From CALJFL01 sp039964455 (GTDB lineage Bacteria > Pseudomonadota > Gammaproteobacteria > Pseudomonadales > Halieaceae), in assembly GCA_039964455.1 (NCBI GenBank), contig JBDVXK010000013.1:248001-312000 (forward strand): a stretch of DNA of 64,000 bases. The letters run 5' to 3'. Made by a program: the position numbers and the translations under genes. Below the pieces are notes generated by a model. It was given only the letters and a program-made list of their open reading frames with translations. It made no database searches and had not been told where the DNA came from. Below, piece by piece: positions 25,856-33,604 of the stretch; position 1 is the first letter of the stretch; the number at the start of each line of letters is the position of its first letter.

Positions 25856-26524
25856 TTAGGCTGCCTTCTTGCGAGCGGCAGCCTTACGCTTGGGAGCAGC
25901 TTTTTTCTTGGCTGCTGCTTTGCGCTTGGGAGCGGCCTTCTTCTTCGCGGCTACCTTACGCTTTGGCGCAGCCTTCTTCTTGGCTGCAGCTTTACGCTTG
26001 GGCGCTGCTTTTTTCTTGGCAGCCACTTTTTTCTTGGGCGCTGCCTTTTTCTTGGTAACTGCTTTCTTCTTCGCCGCAGGCTTCTTGCGGGTAGATTTCT
26101 TGGCCTTGGCCTTGGCTTTCGCCTGTCTAGCCGCCGCTTTTTCTACCATTGCAGCTGCTCGCTCTGCTGCCTGGGCCTTGCGGGCCTCCAGCGCGGCATC
26201 AGCTCGCATGGGCATCAACTTCTCGGCATAGTCGTAAGCCGCCTTGGCGATATTACTGACATTATCGCCCAGCTCTTGCACCTGCTTCATCAACTGGTCT
26301 ACGCGCTTCTGGTTGTCAGAAGTCGCTTTCTTACGAAGACTCGCACGAGCCTTTTTCAGTCGCGCTGAACCAGCCGAGTGTTTCTTTCTGGCGGCCGTCA
26401 GCTCTTTCTTGGCACGTGCGTGCGCTTTCTCTGTTTCAGCCAGCAATTTCTTGCGCAGTTTTTCAACTTCCTTACTGGCCTTTTCAGCCATTTTTGTTGC
26501 CTGGGCTAATTCTTTTTCCAACAT
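25856..26524 (-). CDS. Histone H1-like lysine/alanine-rich repeat protein (AlgP-like)
   Basis: A 222-residue protein. The N-terminal half (1-130) is charged, helical and coiled-coil-like. The C-terminal half is basic and repetitive, with Lys/Ala/Pro units of the type AAPKRKAAAKKK, as in eukaryotic H1 tails and the AlgP/AlgR3 protein of Pseudomonas. It probably binds DNA without sequence preference, or links DNA to storage granules as PhaF does through a similar basic tail. The N-terminal helical region makes either possible. The coding repeat is described separately. It is monocistronic, with its promoter in the 202-base gap upstream. Confidence 0.85.
   Translation of the reverse strand: MLEKELAQATKMAEKASKEVEKLRKKLLAETEKAHARAKKELTAARKKHSAGSARLKKARASLRKKATSDNQKRVDQLMKQVQELGDNVSNIAKAAYDYAEKLMPMRADAALEARKAQAAERAAAMVEKAAARQAKAKAKAKKSTRKKPAAKKKAVTKKKAAPKKKVAAKKKAAPKRKAAAKKKAAPKRKVAAKKKAAPKRKAAAKKKAAPKRKAAARKKAA
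25878..26057 (-). repeat. Five imperfect 36-base tandem repeats in the H1-like gene
   Basis: Units at 25878-25913, 25914-25949, 25950-25985, 25986-26021 and 26022-26057 each encode a 12-residue Lys/Ala block. They differ mainly at third positions, so the protein repeat is conserved while DNA identity has drifted. Confidence 0.85.
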
Positions 26525-26726
26525 TGTTCATGCACTCCATAGTCAGGGCAGATGCCGCAAGCTCAGTGTAGGCCTAATTTCCACAGTTGTAACGTGTATT
26601 TTTTGATCAATATCCGTGTTGGAAACGGCAGACAAAGCGGCGCGTGCCTGAGACTACCATTGGGCAAGAGAAATGTACTGGGCTACCATTACCAACTCGG
26701 CATGCCAGGCAACGGGTAATACTGTA

Positions 26727-26966
26727 ATGGAAGCAGAAAAAAGCAGCGGCATTCGCGCACCACGTGCAGTGCGAAAAAAGCTACGTGAAAGCGCAATTGC
26801 CAGTGTGCGCAAGGACATCATCCACGCAGGCCGGCAAGAGACGGATTACTCGGATGAGGATCTCGAGTACCTGGTGGCGGAAAAGGAAAAAGAGATCTGG
26901 TCCGGCATTGGTTGGAAAGGTTTTGGAATCGTGGCCTTGCTGCTTGGTATCAATATCGGAATCTGA
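26727..26966 (+). CDS. Small protein with C-terminal membrane segment
   Basis: A 79-residue protein. The first 60 residues are charged (DYSDEDLEYLVAEKEKE) and the last segment WKGFGIVALLLGINIGI is hydrophobic and could be one membrane helix. Family not recognised. The ATG at 26727 is preferred over one at 26673, giving a cleaner N-terminus, but neither has a strong ribosome-binding site. It is followed two bases later by another small membrane protein on the same strand. Confidence 0.6.
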   Translation: MEAEKSSGIRAPRAVRKKLRESAIASVRKDIIHAGRQETDYSDEDLEYLVAEKEKEIWSGIGWKGFGIVALLLGINIGI

Positions 26967-26968
26967 TC

Positions 26969-27352
26969 ATGTCCCTGTTTCGAGTCATCAAGTATTCATC
27001 GCTGCTTTTTTTCTTCGGTAAATACAAACAGAAAATCTTCAGGGTTACCGTGGTCCTGTTATTTGCACTGGTGACATCCCTGCTCTACCAGGATGTGGTG
27101 GACTACCTGCAGCAGCAACATCCAGGCTCGGTGATCTACGCTTTGATCGCCAAGATCGCTATCGTCTACGGTGCCTTCGCGTTCGTAATCTGGCAGTTTC
27201 GGGCTGCACAGGAGCCGCGTCCCGAGAACACCGCGACCCCACCCGATAAGGTGCCAGAGGAAACCGATCGCTTGGCCAGGCTCGCCGATATTGACACCAA
27301 GGACCACCTGGCCAGTCGCTATCAGGACACCATAGAACGCGACAAATCCTGA
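26969..27352 (+). CDS. Small two-helix membrane protein
   Basis: A 127-residue protein with two hydrophobic segments (about 24-38 and 59-76) and a polar, acidic C-terminal tail (PRPENTATPPDKVPEET). I do not recognise the family. The ATG at 26969 is two bases after the preceding stop, so translation is probably coupled. It ends just before a strong terminator shared with the convergent beta-helix operon. Confidence 0.65.
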   Translation: MSLFRVIKYSSLLFFFGKYKQKIFRVTVVLLFALVTSLLYQDVVDYLQQQHPGSVIYALIAKIAIVYGAFAFVIWQFRAAQEPRPENTATPPDKVPEETDRLARLADIDTKDHLASRYQDTIERDKS

Positions 27353-27358
27353 ACCCAT

Positions 27359-27388
27359 AAAAAAAGCCACCCGAGGGTGGCTTTTTAA
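27359..27388. terminator. Bidirectional intrinsic terminator
   Basis: Stem GCCACC (27366-27371) with GGTGGC (27376-27381), loop CGAG, flanked by seven A on one side and five T on the other. It serves the small membrane gene on the plus strand and the beta-helix operon on the minus strand. Confidence 0.9.
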
Positions 27389-27401
27389 TCACGCGCAGAA
27401 T

Positions 27402-28916
27402 TTATTTGGTCAGCTTCAACATGAACTCTGCCGCTGCCAGCCGTGTGGCGTCGTCCAGGTGAGCCTGGGGTGGCATCTCGGGATAGTCCGGACGCTTCTT
27501 AACCGGGTTAGCCGCGTAGTCGGCAATGCCCTGCGGATTATCCATATACAGTGCCTGAATGATCTGGGCGGGTGGCCCAATCATGCGAGAGTTATAGGCA
27601 TGACAACCGGCACACACACCGTAGTAAGCCAGCTTGCCAGTTTCCATATGATCTTTAACTCGCGCTGGAACCGGCTCTGGCAAAGTGTAGCTGGTGACAT
27701 TTGACGTATTGGCAAAATCACACTCGCCGTACTTGTCCAACCCAAGGGTTCGGAAACGCTCGGGGTTAAGGATGCAACCATCATCCAGCCCAACCGTATC
27801 AACAATGTCCAGGCCACTGGTAACCATATAGGCCGCAAGCGCCGCACGAACCAGCGGTGCGGGGTTCTGACCGTTGTTGATCATGATGTTGTTCAGGATC
27901 TTCGGTCGGTTGGGATTGGGGTCAGAATCGGGATCATTGGAAGCACTGGAGGCCAGGCTGAAGTCGGTGAAGGTAATACCAATCGACTCGTTACCGGAAA
28001 TAATATTGCCCTCAACGACAACATCATCACAGGCCATCACCAATACGCCGGTACCCTTGGGAATATTGGAAACCAGAGAACCGGGGATAGCAAAGTTTTC
28101 ATGGTTGTTGTTGACCACGAAGTTGTTACGAATGAGAACATCTCCGCAGGTTTTGATGGGTAGCCCCGGCGTGATAAAGGCGAGAATACCGCCGGTGTTG
28201 TTGTAAACATAATTACCTTCTACCAGAGCGTGGCGACTGTTTTCAATTTCAATGCCGGCGACGCTGTCGTAGACCTCGTTATAAACCACGTCGACATGGT
28301 CTGACATGCCAACATAGATTGCCGCATCTTCAATACCGGAGATGATGTTGTGAGACACAATTCCGTTCTTGCCCAACTGCGGGAAAATGCCGTAAACACC
28401 GGTATCGACAATAATATTGTTACGGATGATGTAGTTGTTTCCGGCCTGCCCCATGATGGCGTTGCCTTTGTACTTGGTGATGTACAGGTTCTCTACAGTT
28501 ACACCATTCCCCGAGTAAAGCACCGCGTCGTTACGGATGCCCTCACCGTCCATAACCGCATACTCACCACGCTCAATCACACCTGACAGGGTGATATTGT
28601 CCTTGTCGATGTAAACCGTTTCCTTGTAGGTTCCCGGCATCACCTTGATGACTGCGCCTGGCGAGGCAGCTTTAACCGCTTCCTGGATGGACTCGCCATC
28701 TTTCACAATAATCAGTTCACCTGATTTAGGGGTTTCCAGAGTACGCACGCCGGCAAAAGCGACCTCTGCCATCCCCTCGGTGCCTTCCGATGTAAATGCG
28801 GCTTTAGGGGCCGAATCGACCTTGATCACAGTGGGTTCGGGCGCATTGTTCTGGCCCAGGTAATAACCCCCTGCCAGTAGCACCAGTGCGCCTGCTATGG
28901 CGACAAATTTATTCAT
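27402..28916 (-). CDS. Parallel beta-helix protein fused to a cytochrome c domain
   Basis: A 504-residue exported protein. An N-terminal signal or anchor (about 4-20) leads to a right-handed beta-helix (about 70-345) with repeats such as NNIIVDTGVYGIFPQ, DAAIYVGMSDHVDVV, NSRHALVEGNYVYNN and TGVLVMACDDVVVEG. These resemble the TIGR03805-type beta-helix family, whose members are usually paired with a cytochrome-like partner; function unknown. A C-terminal cytochrome c domain has CAGCH at 435-439 and a probable Met481 ligand (PEMPPQ). The joined architecture is unusual. It is the last gene of a three-gene operon; its ATG overlaps the MauG-like gene's stop by four bases. Confidence 0.9.
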   Translation of the reverse strand: MNKFVAIAGALVLLAGGYYLGQNNAPEPTVIKVDSAPKAAFTSEGTEGMAEVAFAGVRTLETPKSGELIIVKDGESIQEAVKAASPGAVIKVMPGTYKETVYIDKDNITLSGVIERGEYAVMDGEGIRNDAVLYSGNGVTVENLYITKYKGNAIMGQAGNNYIIRNNIIVDTGVYGIFPQLGKNGIVSHNIISGIEDAAIYVGMSDHVDVVYNEVYDSVAGIEIENSRHALVEGNYVYNNTGGILAFITPGLPIKTCGDVLIRNNFVVNNNHENFAIPGSLVSNIPKGTGVLVMACDDVVVEGNIISGNESIGITFTDFSLASSASNDPDSDPNPNRPKILNNIMINNGQNPAPLVRAALAAYMVTSGLDIVDTVGLDDGCILNPERFRTLGLDKYGECDFANTSNVTSYTLPEPVPARVKDHMETGKLAYYGVCAGCHAYNSRMIGPPAQIIQALYMDNPQGIADYAANPVKKRPDYPEMPPQAHLDDATRLAAAEFMLKLTK

Positions 28917-30124
28917 GGTTTTCTCCCCCCTTCTTGGGAACTGCCTAACGCTGCGAGCGTATTGTGGACCGGAGCCATACCCGAGGGCAATGCACGCGGT
29001 TCTCTTGGTTTGAAACTTTCGTCGGTTAATGTCTTCATAAAGTCGACCAGTCGGTCGAGTTCGTCATCGGTAAGCTTGGGTTCCCAGATATGCCAGTGTA
29101 TTAACAGCTCCTGGTCATCCGGCACCGCGTGGCCGCGACCCCCGGTATAAAATTCGGCCGCTTCGCGCAGGGTGCCAAAGCGACCGGAATGCATATAGGG
29201 TGCGGTCAAATCGATATTGCGCAACGAGGGTACCTTGAATCCGCCGCGCACTGTTTTGTCCCCTGTTGGCTTTTCGGCGCCTATATCAAAGGGCATCCCC
29301 TCGGGCTCCGGGGTCCCTATTACGGCTATCTGCTGATTACTGAACAAAGGCGGGGTATGACACTCGGCGCAACGGGCCACGAAAGAGCGAAAAATATTGA
29401 GCCCGGCCTTCTCAGGCTCGCTAAGTGCATCGGCGTAGCCATGGGCATACTGGTCATAGCGACTGTTCAGGGAAACCAGGGATACCTGGAAAGCGGCGAT
29501 CGCCGTGTAAATCTGTGGCAACTGTATCTCGGCCTGGGCGTTGCGGAACTCATAGGGAAACGCCTGTGCAAACAGTCGCCTGTATTCCGGAATAGCGTTC
29601 AGGTCGCGCAATAACTGGTCTGGCGTGTTTGCCATCTCGTTTACATCGTAAAGCGGCCCCACCATCTGCTCTTCCAGGGTCTCGGCACGTCCGTCCCAAT
29701 AAAATGAATTCAGGAAGGCGACATTCCACAGGCTGGGTGCGGATCGGGACAGCGGTTCGCCACTGGCACCCACGCTGCGACCACGACCGTCGGCAAAGCC
29801 AAGGTCGGGGTGATGGCAGCTGGCGCAAGAGGTGCTGCCGTCACCGGACAAAACGGGATCAAAAAACAGGTAACGGCCGAGATCAGTCTGCTGCGGACTA
29901 AAACCATCGCGGGTAGCGGGTAAACCGGTTTTGAGACCACCTACCCCGGCATCCTCCAGCGAGGGGTACATCTGGTAAAGACTGCGCAACTCGCACTGCC
30001 CGGTGGTCAGCTCAAAACCCGGGGGACAATCGCCGCTGAGACTGATCATCTCAGTGGCCATGGCGCTACCGCCGGAGAAGGCCAGCAGCGCTATCAGCAG
30101 TGATTGGGTGAGCAGTCGAGGCAC
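28913..30124 (-). CDS. Dihaem cytochrome c peroxidase / MauG-like protein
   Basis: A 403-residue periplasmic dihaem protein with a signal peptide (about 1-23). Haem motifs are C100-A-S-C103-H104 and C252-A-E-C255-H256, separated as in bacterial cytochrome c peroxidases and MauG. The sequence between the haems (LWNVAFLNSFYWDGRAETLEEQ) is typical. CcpA members reduce peroxide; MauG members oxidise a protein residue. The motif alone does not decide. An N-terminal Cys-rich segment (GDCPPGFELTTGQCEL) may form a disulfide. It sits between a dihaem cytochrome and the beta-helix gene. Confidence 0.93.
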   Translation of the reverse strand: MPRLLTQSLLIALLAFSGGSAMATEMISLSGDCPPGFELTTGQCELRSLYQMYPSLEDAGVGGLKTGLPATRDGFSPQQTDLGRYLFFDPVLSGDGSTSCASCHHPDLGFADGRGRSVGASGEPLSRSAPSLWNVAFLNSFYWDGRAETLEEQMVGPLYDVNEMANTPDQLLRDLNAIPEYRRLFAQAFPYEFRNAQAEIQLPQIYTAIAAFQVSLVSLNSRYDQYAHGYADALSEPEKAGLNIFRSFVARCAECHTPPLFSNQQIAVIGTPEPEGMPFDIGAEKPTGDKTVRGGFKVPSLRNIDLTAPYMHSGRFGTLREAAEFYTGGRGHAVPDDQELLIHWHIWEPKLTDDELDRLVDFMKTLTDESFKPREPRALPSGMAPVHNTLAALGSSQEGGRKP

Positions 30125-30128
30125 GGTA

Positions 30129-30764
30129 TCAGTCCTGAGGCTCCAGCGATCGAATGAAGGCCACTACATCGGCAATAGCCTGGTCATTGGGTAAAACCAT
30201 GGACATTGCACGCATCTGCTTACCCGTGCGATCGTCCGGGTGGGCGCCGCGCTCGCCAGCACGAAAGGCGCGAAGCTGTTCGCTCAGGTACCAGTCATCT
30301 GTGCCAGTCAGCCGCGGCGAGTTCAGCGCCAGATTGCCCTCGGCCGCCGCTCCGTGGCAGGCACCACAAAATTGGTTGTAATAATCACCGCCCAGCGTCT
30401 TGTCACCCTCGATAGACGCCGCTGAGACCTCTCCACCAAGCCCCGTGATATAAGCCGCAACATCCGCTATCGCCTGTTCGTCGGCCAGGGTCGCTGCCAT
30501 TGGGGTCATACTCATGGCGGAAGGGCTACTACCCGGACCACCGCGATGTCCCGCTTTGAACTTCTGTAGCTGCGCCTCTATATAGATGGCCTGCAGGTGA
30601 TTCAGGCGAGGCGCTTTCAGGGCGACATTGCCTTGACCATCGGCACCGTGGCAAGCAGTGCAGGTGGCATACAAGGCCTTGCCCTGCCCGGCATCACCTT
30701 CAGCCAGCACTGGGCCAGCCATAAACGGCAACAGGCTAAGAACAACAAATTTCATAAAACGCAT
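30129..30764 (-). CDS. Dihaem cytochrome c (c4-like)
   Basis: A 211-residue periplasmic cytochrome with a signal peptide and two similar halves. Haem motifs are C35-T-A-C38-H39 and C133-G-A-C136-H137, each followed by a Met near the end of its half (MSMTPM; MRAMSM), as in cytochrome c4. The frame extends to 30824; the ATG at 30764 yields the signal peptide. An internal ATG at 30755 is possible. First gene of the operon, with four bases before the MauG-like gene. It probably passes electrons between the operon's other haem proteins and a terminal oxidase. Confidence 0.9.
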   Translation of the reverse strand: MRFMKFVVLSLLPFMAGPVLAEGDAGQGKALYATCTACHGADGQGNVALKAPRLNHLQAIYIEAQLQKFKAGHRGGPGSSPSAMSMTPMAATLADEQAIADVAAYITGLGGEVSAASIEGDKTLGGDYYNQFCGACHGAAAEGNLALNSPRLTGTDDWYLSEQLRAFRAGERGAHPDDRTGKQMRAMSMVLPNDQAIADVVAFIRSLEPQD

Positions 30765-30798
30765 GGCTTGATCCTCACAATTGAGCGCAGCGACATCC

Positions 30799-30876
30799 CG
30801 GGGTACCCCGCAGCAGCTGCGCATACTGAGGGGGAAACATTAAACGTAGCTTAAAAAACGGGGCCCTGCGGCAGGG
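30799..30876. promoter_or_regulatory. Cluster of palindromes upstream of the haem operon
   Basis: Three symmetrical sites in the leader/promoter region: CGGGGTACCCCG (30799-30810), GCAGCTGC (30813-30820) and CCCTGC-G-GCAGGG (30864-30876). A further hairpin CCCGCA/TGCGGG lies at 30939-30954. These could be operators or mRNA leader structures; nothing identifies the regulator. Confidence 0.4.
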
Positions 30877-30997
30877 AATTATGTTCATATCGGCGACAAA
30901 GGAGACAATCCCGTCACACTGGGCTAGACTCGCTGTTACCCGCACAACTGCGGGACATCGACCGAATGTAAAATAAACACCAGAACGGGGAAAGCCG

Positions 30998-31393
30998 ATG
31001 GAATACAACCCAGACACACACAGTATCGAGTGCCCAAAATGCGGCCACGGCATGGAAGAAATCACCTATGGTGAGGTGACCATTGACCGCTGCACCAACT
31101 GCCAGGGACTCTGGTTTGACACCGGGGAAGCCGAGCAGCTCAAGGGCAAGTGGATGGGCGACGCTTTGGATATGGGCAGCAGCGAGGAAGGCAAGAAGTG
31201 GGACGCTGTTGATGATATCGCCTGCCCGCGTTGCGGTAAGGATATGGAAAAAACCTCTGATCCTACCCAGCCACATATCTGGTACGAGACCTGTAATGAG
31301 CACGGTATGTTCATGGATGCCGGCGAATTTACCGACTTCAAACATGAAACGCTGGCCGATTGGTTTCGCGGCCTGATCAAAGGCAGCCGCTAG
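30998..31393 (+). CDS. Double zinc-ribbon (zf-TFIIB-type) protein
   Basis: A 131-residue cytoplasmic protein with two zinc-ribbon modules. The first has C12-x2-C15 and C32-x2-C35 (GLWFDTGE after it, typical of the zf-TFIIB family). The second has C76-x2-C79 and C99-x2-H102 followed by GMFMDAGE, so the last ligand is His instead of Cys. Bacterial members have no established function. The gene is divergent from the haem operon and followed by a strong bidirectional terminator. The C-terminus carries an amphipathic or basic tail (ADWFRGLIKGSR). Confidence 0.85.
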   Translation: MEYNPDTHSIECPKCGHGMEEITYGEVTIDRCTNCQGLWFDTGEAEQLKGKWMGDALDMGSSEEGKKWDAVDDIACPRCGKDMEKTSDPTQPHIWYETCNEHGMFMDAGEFTDFKHETLADWFRGLIKGSR

Positions 31394-31402
31394 GCCGCCG
31401 AA

Positions 31403-31434
31403 CAAAAAAAGGGCGGTGTCACCGCCCTTTTTTA
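31403..31434. terminator. Bidirectional intrinsic terminator
   Basis: Stem GGGCGG/CCGCCC with a five-base loop, seven A before and six T after. It ends the zinc-ribbon transcript on the plus strand and the DUF481 transcript on the minus strand. Confidence 0.92.
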
Positions 31435-31506
31435 CGCCTGGAAGGAAGTAATTAGTAGGTACTTACTTACCTTTAAGGCCTTTTAAACCTTGAGCTACCG
31501 GAAGCC

Positions 31507-32562
31507 TTACCAGGTATAACCAATGCGGAAGCTGTAGGTCTCGTCCAGCTCTTCAACGCCTTCTACCGCACCCGAATCGTACTCAATAAGTACCTCAGCC
31601 GCGGCTTCCAGACTGAACAACAGCGGGAAGGCAAGGCCAAACGTGGTGTTGAGAATCAGGTCCGAGGTCTCTTCCAGGTTCCAGATACCAACATGGTCAA
31701 CATACAGCCGCGAATCACCGCCAAGGTAGTTGCTGGAGAAGTGCAGCTCCCAATTGGCGCCAGGGTACTCCTGATCTTCCGCAATAATGAAGTCCTCGTT
31801 GACGTAGGCAAGACCAAGCTCAGCTTCGAGGAAAAGCAGGTCGGTATCGTAAAAATTACGACCGACATAGGGGCCCATATAGTACCGAAGGTCCAGATCT
31901 GCGAAGTCGTCGCTCTCAGCCGCCACGTTGCCACCCACATACCAGGGGCCATCGAGGAAGTAGTCATATTTGCCGATGATAGACCAGTTATCGGCGATCT
32001 CTACATCGTTGGCCTCATCGATCTCGCCATTCAGGCGAATGGTGAAGCGGTCATCGTCACTCAGCCACTGGGTTTCAAGTTTGTAGTCGAGTTCGTCTGT
32101 ATCGGCATTACCCCGCTCCATCACCATAGAGAAGTTGACCAGACCGGACCACTGATAGCCTATACCCAGCTCATAAGGCTCAGGATTGACCACCGCAAGA
32201 TCGGCCAGCGCAAAGCTTTGCCCGGAAGTTGCGTCCACCACCTGCTCGTTCTCGACAACAATTGGCTGCGCATCCAGCACTTTACCGTCCGCCAGCTGGA
32301 TAACCGCCGGCTCGGTGGTTCCCAGTGACTGAATCTGGTCCTGGGCTATCTCCAGGCTACCGGCAAAGTCGGTATCAACATTGACAATGCCATCGCGGGT
32401 GGCGGTGATAGTGCCAAGAATGGTTGAACCATTTTTCAAAACAATTCTGTCTGGCGGGGGGCCAGCGACAGCGGCCTCCTCTTCAGCCACCAAAATCGGG
32501 GACAAGATCAGCAGTATCAGCGTAACGGCTACTGCGGGCGCCGTTGAGAGTTTCCCTATCAT
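31507..32562 (-). CDS. DUF481 outer-membrane beta-barrel protein
   Basis: A 351-residue exported protein with a signal peptide (about 1-26), an N-terminal small beta domain (RIVLKNGSTILGTI, then LEIAQDQIQSL), and a C-terminal beta-barrel with alternating aromatic strands ending in FRIGYTW, the terminal Trp used for outer-membrane insertion. This is the DUF481 (YdiY-type) family, of unknown function. It appears monocistronic, flanked by a terminator below and a gap of 114 bases above. Acidic strand loops (ELDYKLETQ, EIDEANDVE) are frequent. Confidence 0.88.
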   Translation of the reverse strand: MIGKLSTAPAVAVTLILLILSPILVAEEEAAVAGPPPDRIVLKNGSTILGTITATRDGIVNVDTDFAGSLEIAQDQIQSLGTTEPAVIQLADGKVLDAQPIVVENEQVVDATSGQSFALADLAVVNPEPYELGIGYQWSGLVNFSMVMERGNADTDELDYKLETQWLSDDDRFTIRLNGEIDEANDVEIADNWSIIGKYDYFLDGPWYVGGNVAAESDDFADLDLRYYMGPYVGRNFYDTDLLFLEAELGLAYVNEDFIIAEDQEYPGANWELHFSSNYLGGDSRLYVDHVGIWNLEETSDLILNTTFGLAFPLLFSLEAAAEVLIEYDSGAVEGVEELDETYSFRIGYTW

Positions 32563-32676
32563 TGAAGCTTACCTTTGTTATGGGACGCTACTTGGGCGTC
32601 ATCGCTAGCGGGTTGAACAAAAAGCGAGCGGAATTCTACGCGAATTTAAGGCCGTTGCCTGCCCACTGTGAAAAAT

Positions 32677-33471
32677 TTACCCATCCAGCACCTCGACAGC
32701 GTCGCCAACGGCAATAGGCCCCGTGTGCTGGTACAGCAGGTTTTGACCGAAATACACCTGTCCGTCACGGCGCCGGTAGCTCGCCAGCACCCGGTTTATG
32801 ACCGAGTCACGCTCTCCGGTAGCCTGATCAATAGAGGGCATAACGCAGCGGGAACAGGGCTTCGCGACCGTAAGCTCGATTGCGCCTATGCGCAGCCTGC
32901 GCCAACCATCTTCGGCGAAGGCCTCACAGCCATCGACAACAATATTGGGACGAAACCGGTTCATCGGGACAGGGGCCGGTAAGCGACTATTTAAGTCAGC
33001 CAGTGAGGCCTGGGAGATCAGCAACAATGGGAAACCGTCGGCAAAACTGACGGTTTCTCCCTCACTGGCATACAGGCCATCAACTCGCCGCACAGCATCA
33101 TCAGGCATATACACCAGCCGGCATTCCCTGCCCAAAGCACTGGTCAACCAAGCGGCCACTGCATCACCGGCATCTCGGGCCCACACCTGATCACTCCACA
33201 CCTGCACTCTTCGCTCGCTGGCACCCTCATCCGGAGCAGATACCGACAGCGTGTCCTCGTCCAACGCCAGGGATAAACCAGCGCTCACCGGCGTCGCCGT
33301 CAGAAGCGCCATACGTGGCTCATCGCGTTGCGTCAGGAAGTGGCCTTGGGGTGACACCACTAACCAGCGGCGATCACCGCGCAAACCAAAAGGGTCCAAC
33401 GTCGCTTCCTGCAGCCCTATCCCGGCACCAGATTTCACTGGGTACACGGTTAACTCGCTTACTGAGATCAC
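32677..33471 (-). CDS. MOSC-domain molybdoprotein (YcbX/mARC-like)
   Basis: A 264-residue protein. An N-terminal MOSC beta-barrel domain (ISVSELTVYPVKSG) is followed by a MOSC domain with CSRCVMPSIDQATG at 206-219, where Cys209 matches the position of the molybdenum-ligand Cys in mARC-type proteins; FGQNLLYQ follows. The family reduces N-hydroxylated compounds such as 6-hydroxylaminopurine. The start is GTG at 33471, chosen because a strong ribosome-binding site AAGGAGG (33477-33483 on the other strand) precedes it, whereas the upstream ATG at 33504 has none. No ferredoxin domain is fused, unlike YcbX. Confidence 0.88.
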   Translation of the reverse strand: MISVSELTVYPVKSGAGIGLQEATLDPFGLRGDRRWLVVSPQGHFLTQRDEPRMALLTATPVSAGLSLALDEDTLSVSAPDEGASERRVQVWSDQVWARDAGDAVAAWLTSALGRECRLVYMPDDAVRRVDGLYASEGETVSFADGFPLLLISQASLADLNSRLPAPVPMNRFRPNIVVDGCEAFAEDGWRRLRIGAIELTVAKPCSRCVMPSIDQATGERDSVINRVLASYRRRDGQVYFGQNLLYQHTGPIAVGDAVEVLDG

Positions 33472-33604
33472 CTGTTCCTCCTTCAATGGTCTACCAACCA
33501 GCACTCTTTGCTTCCAGGTTTACACAGAGGATAGCCCAGCCTGGGCGCTACAGCGCGTGCTCCATCACTGGTAGACTGGCGCATCTGGTCATAGGAGGGT
33601 GGTA

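Noticed and set aside
25878..26057. Possible CRISPR-like or regulatory DNA repeat array
   Set aside because: The 36-base units are contiguous without spacers and encode the protein repeat of the H1-like gene.
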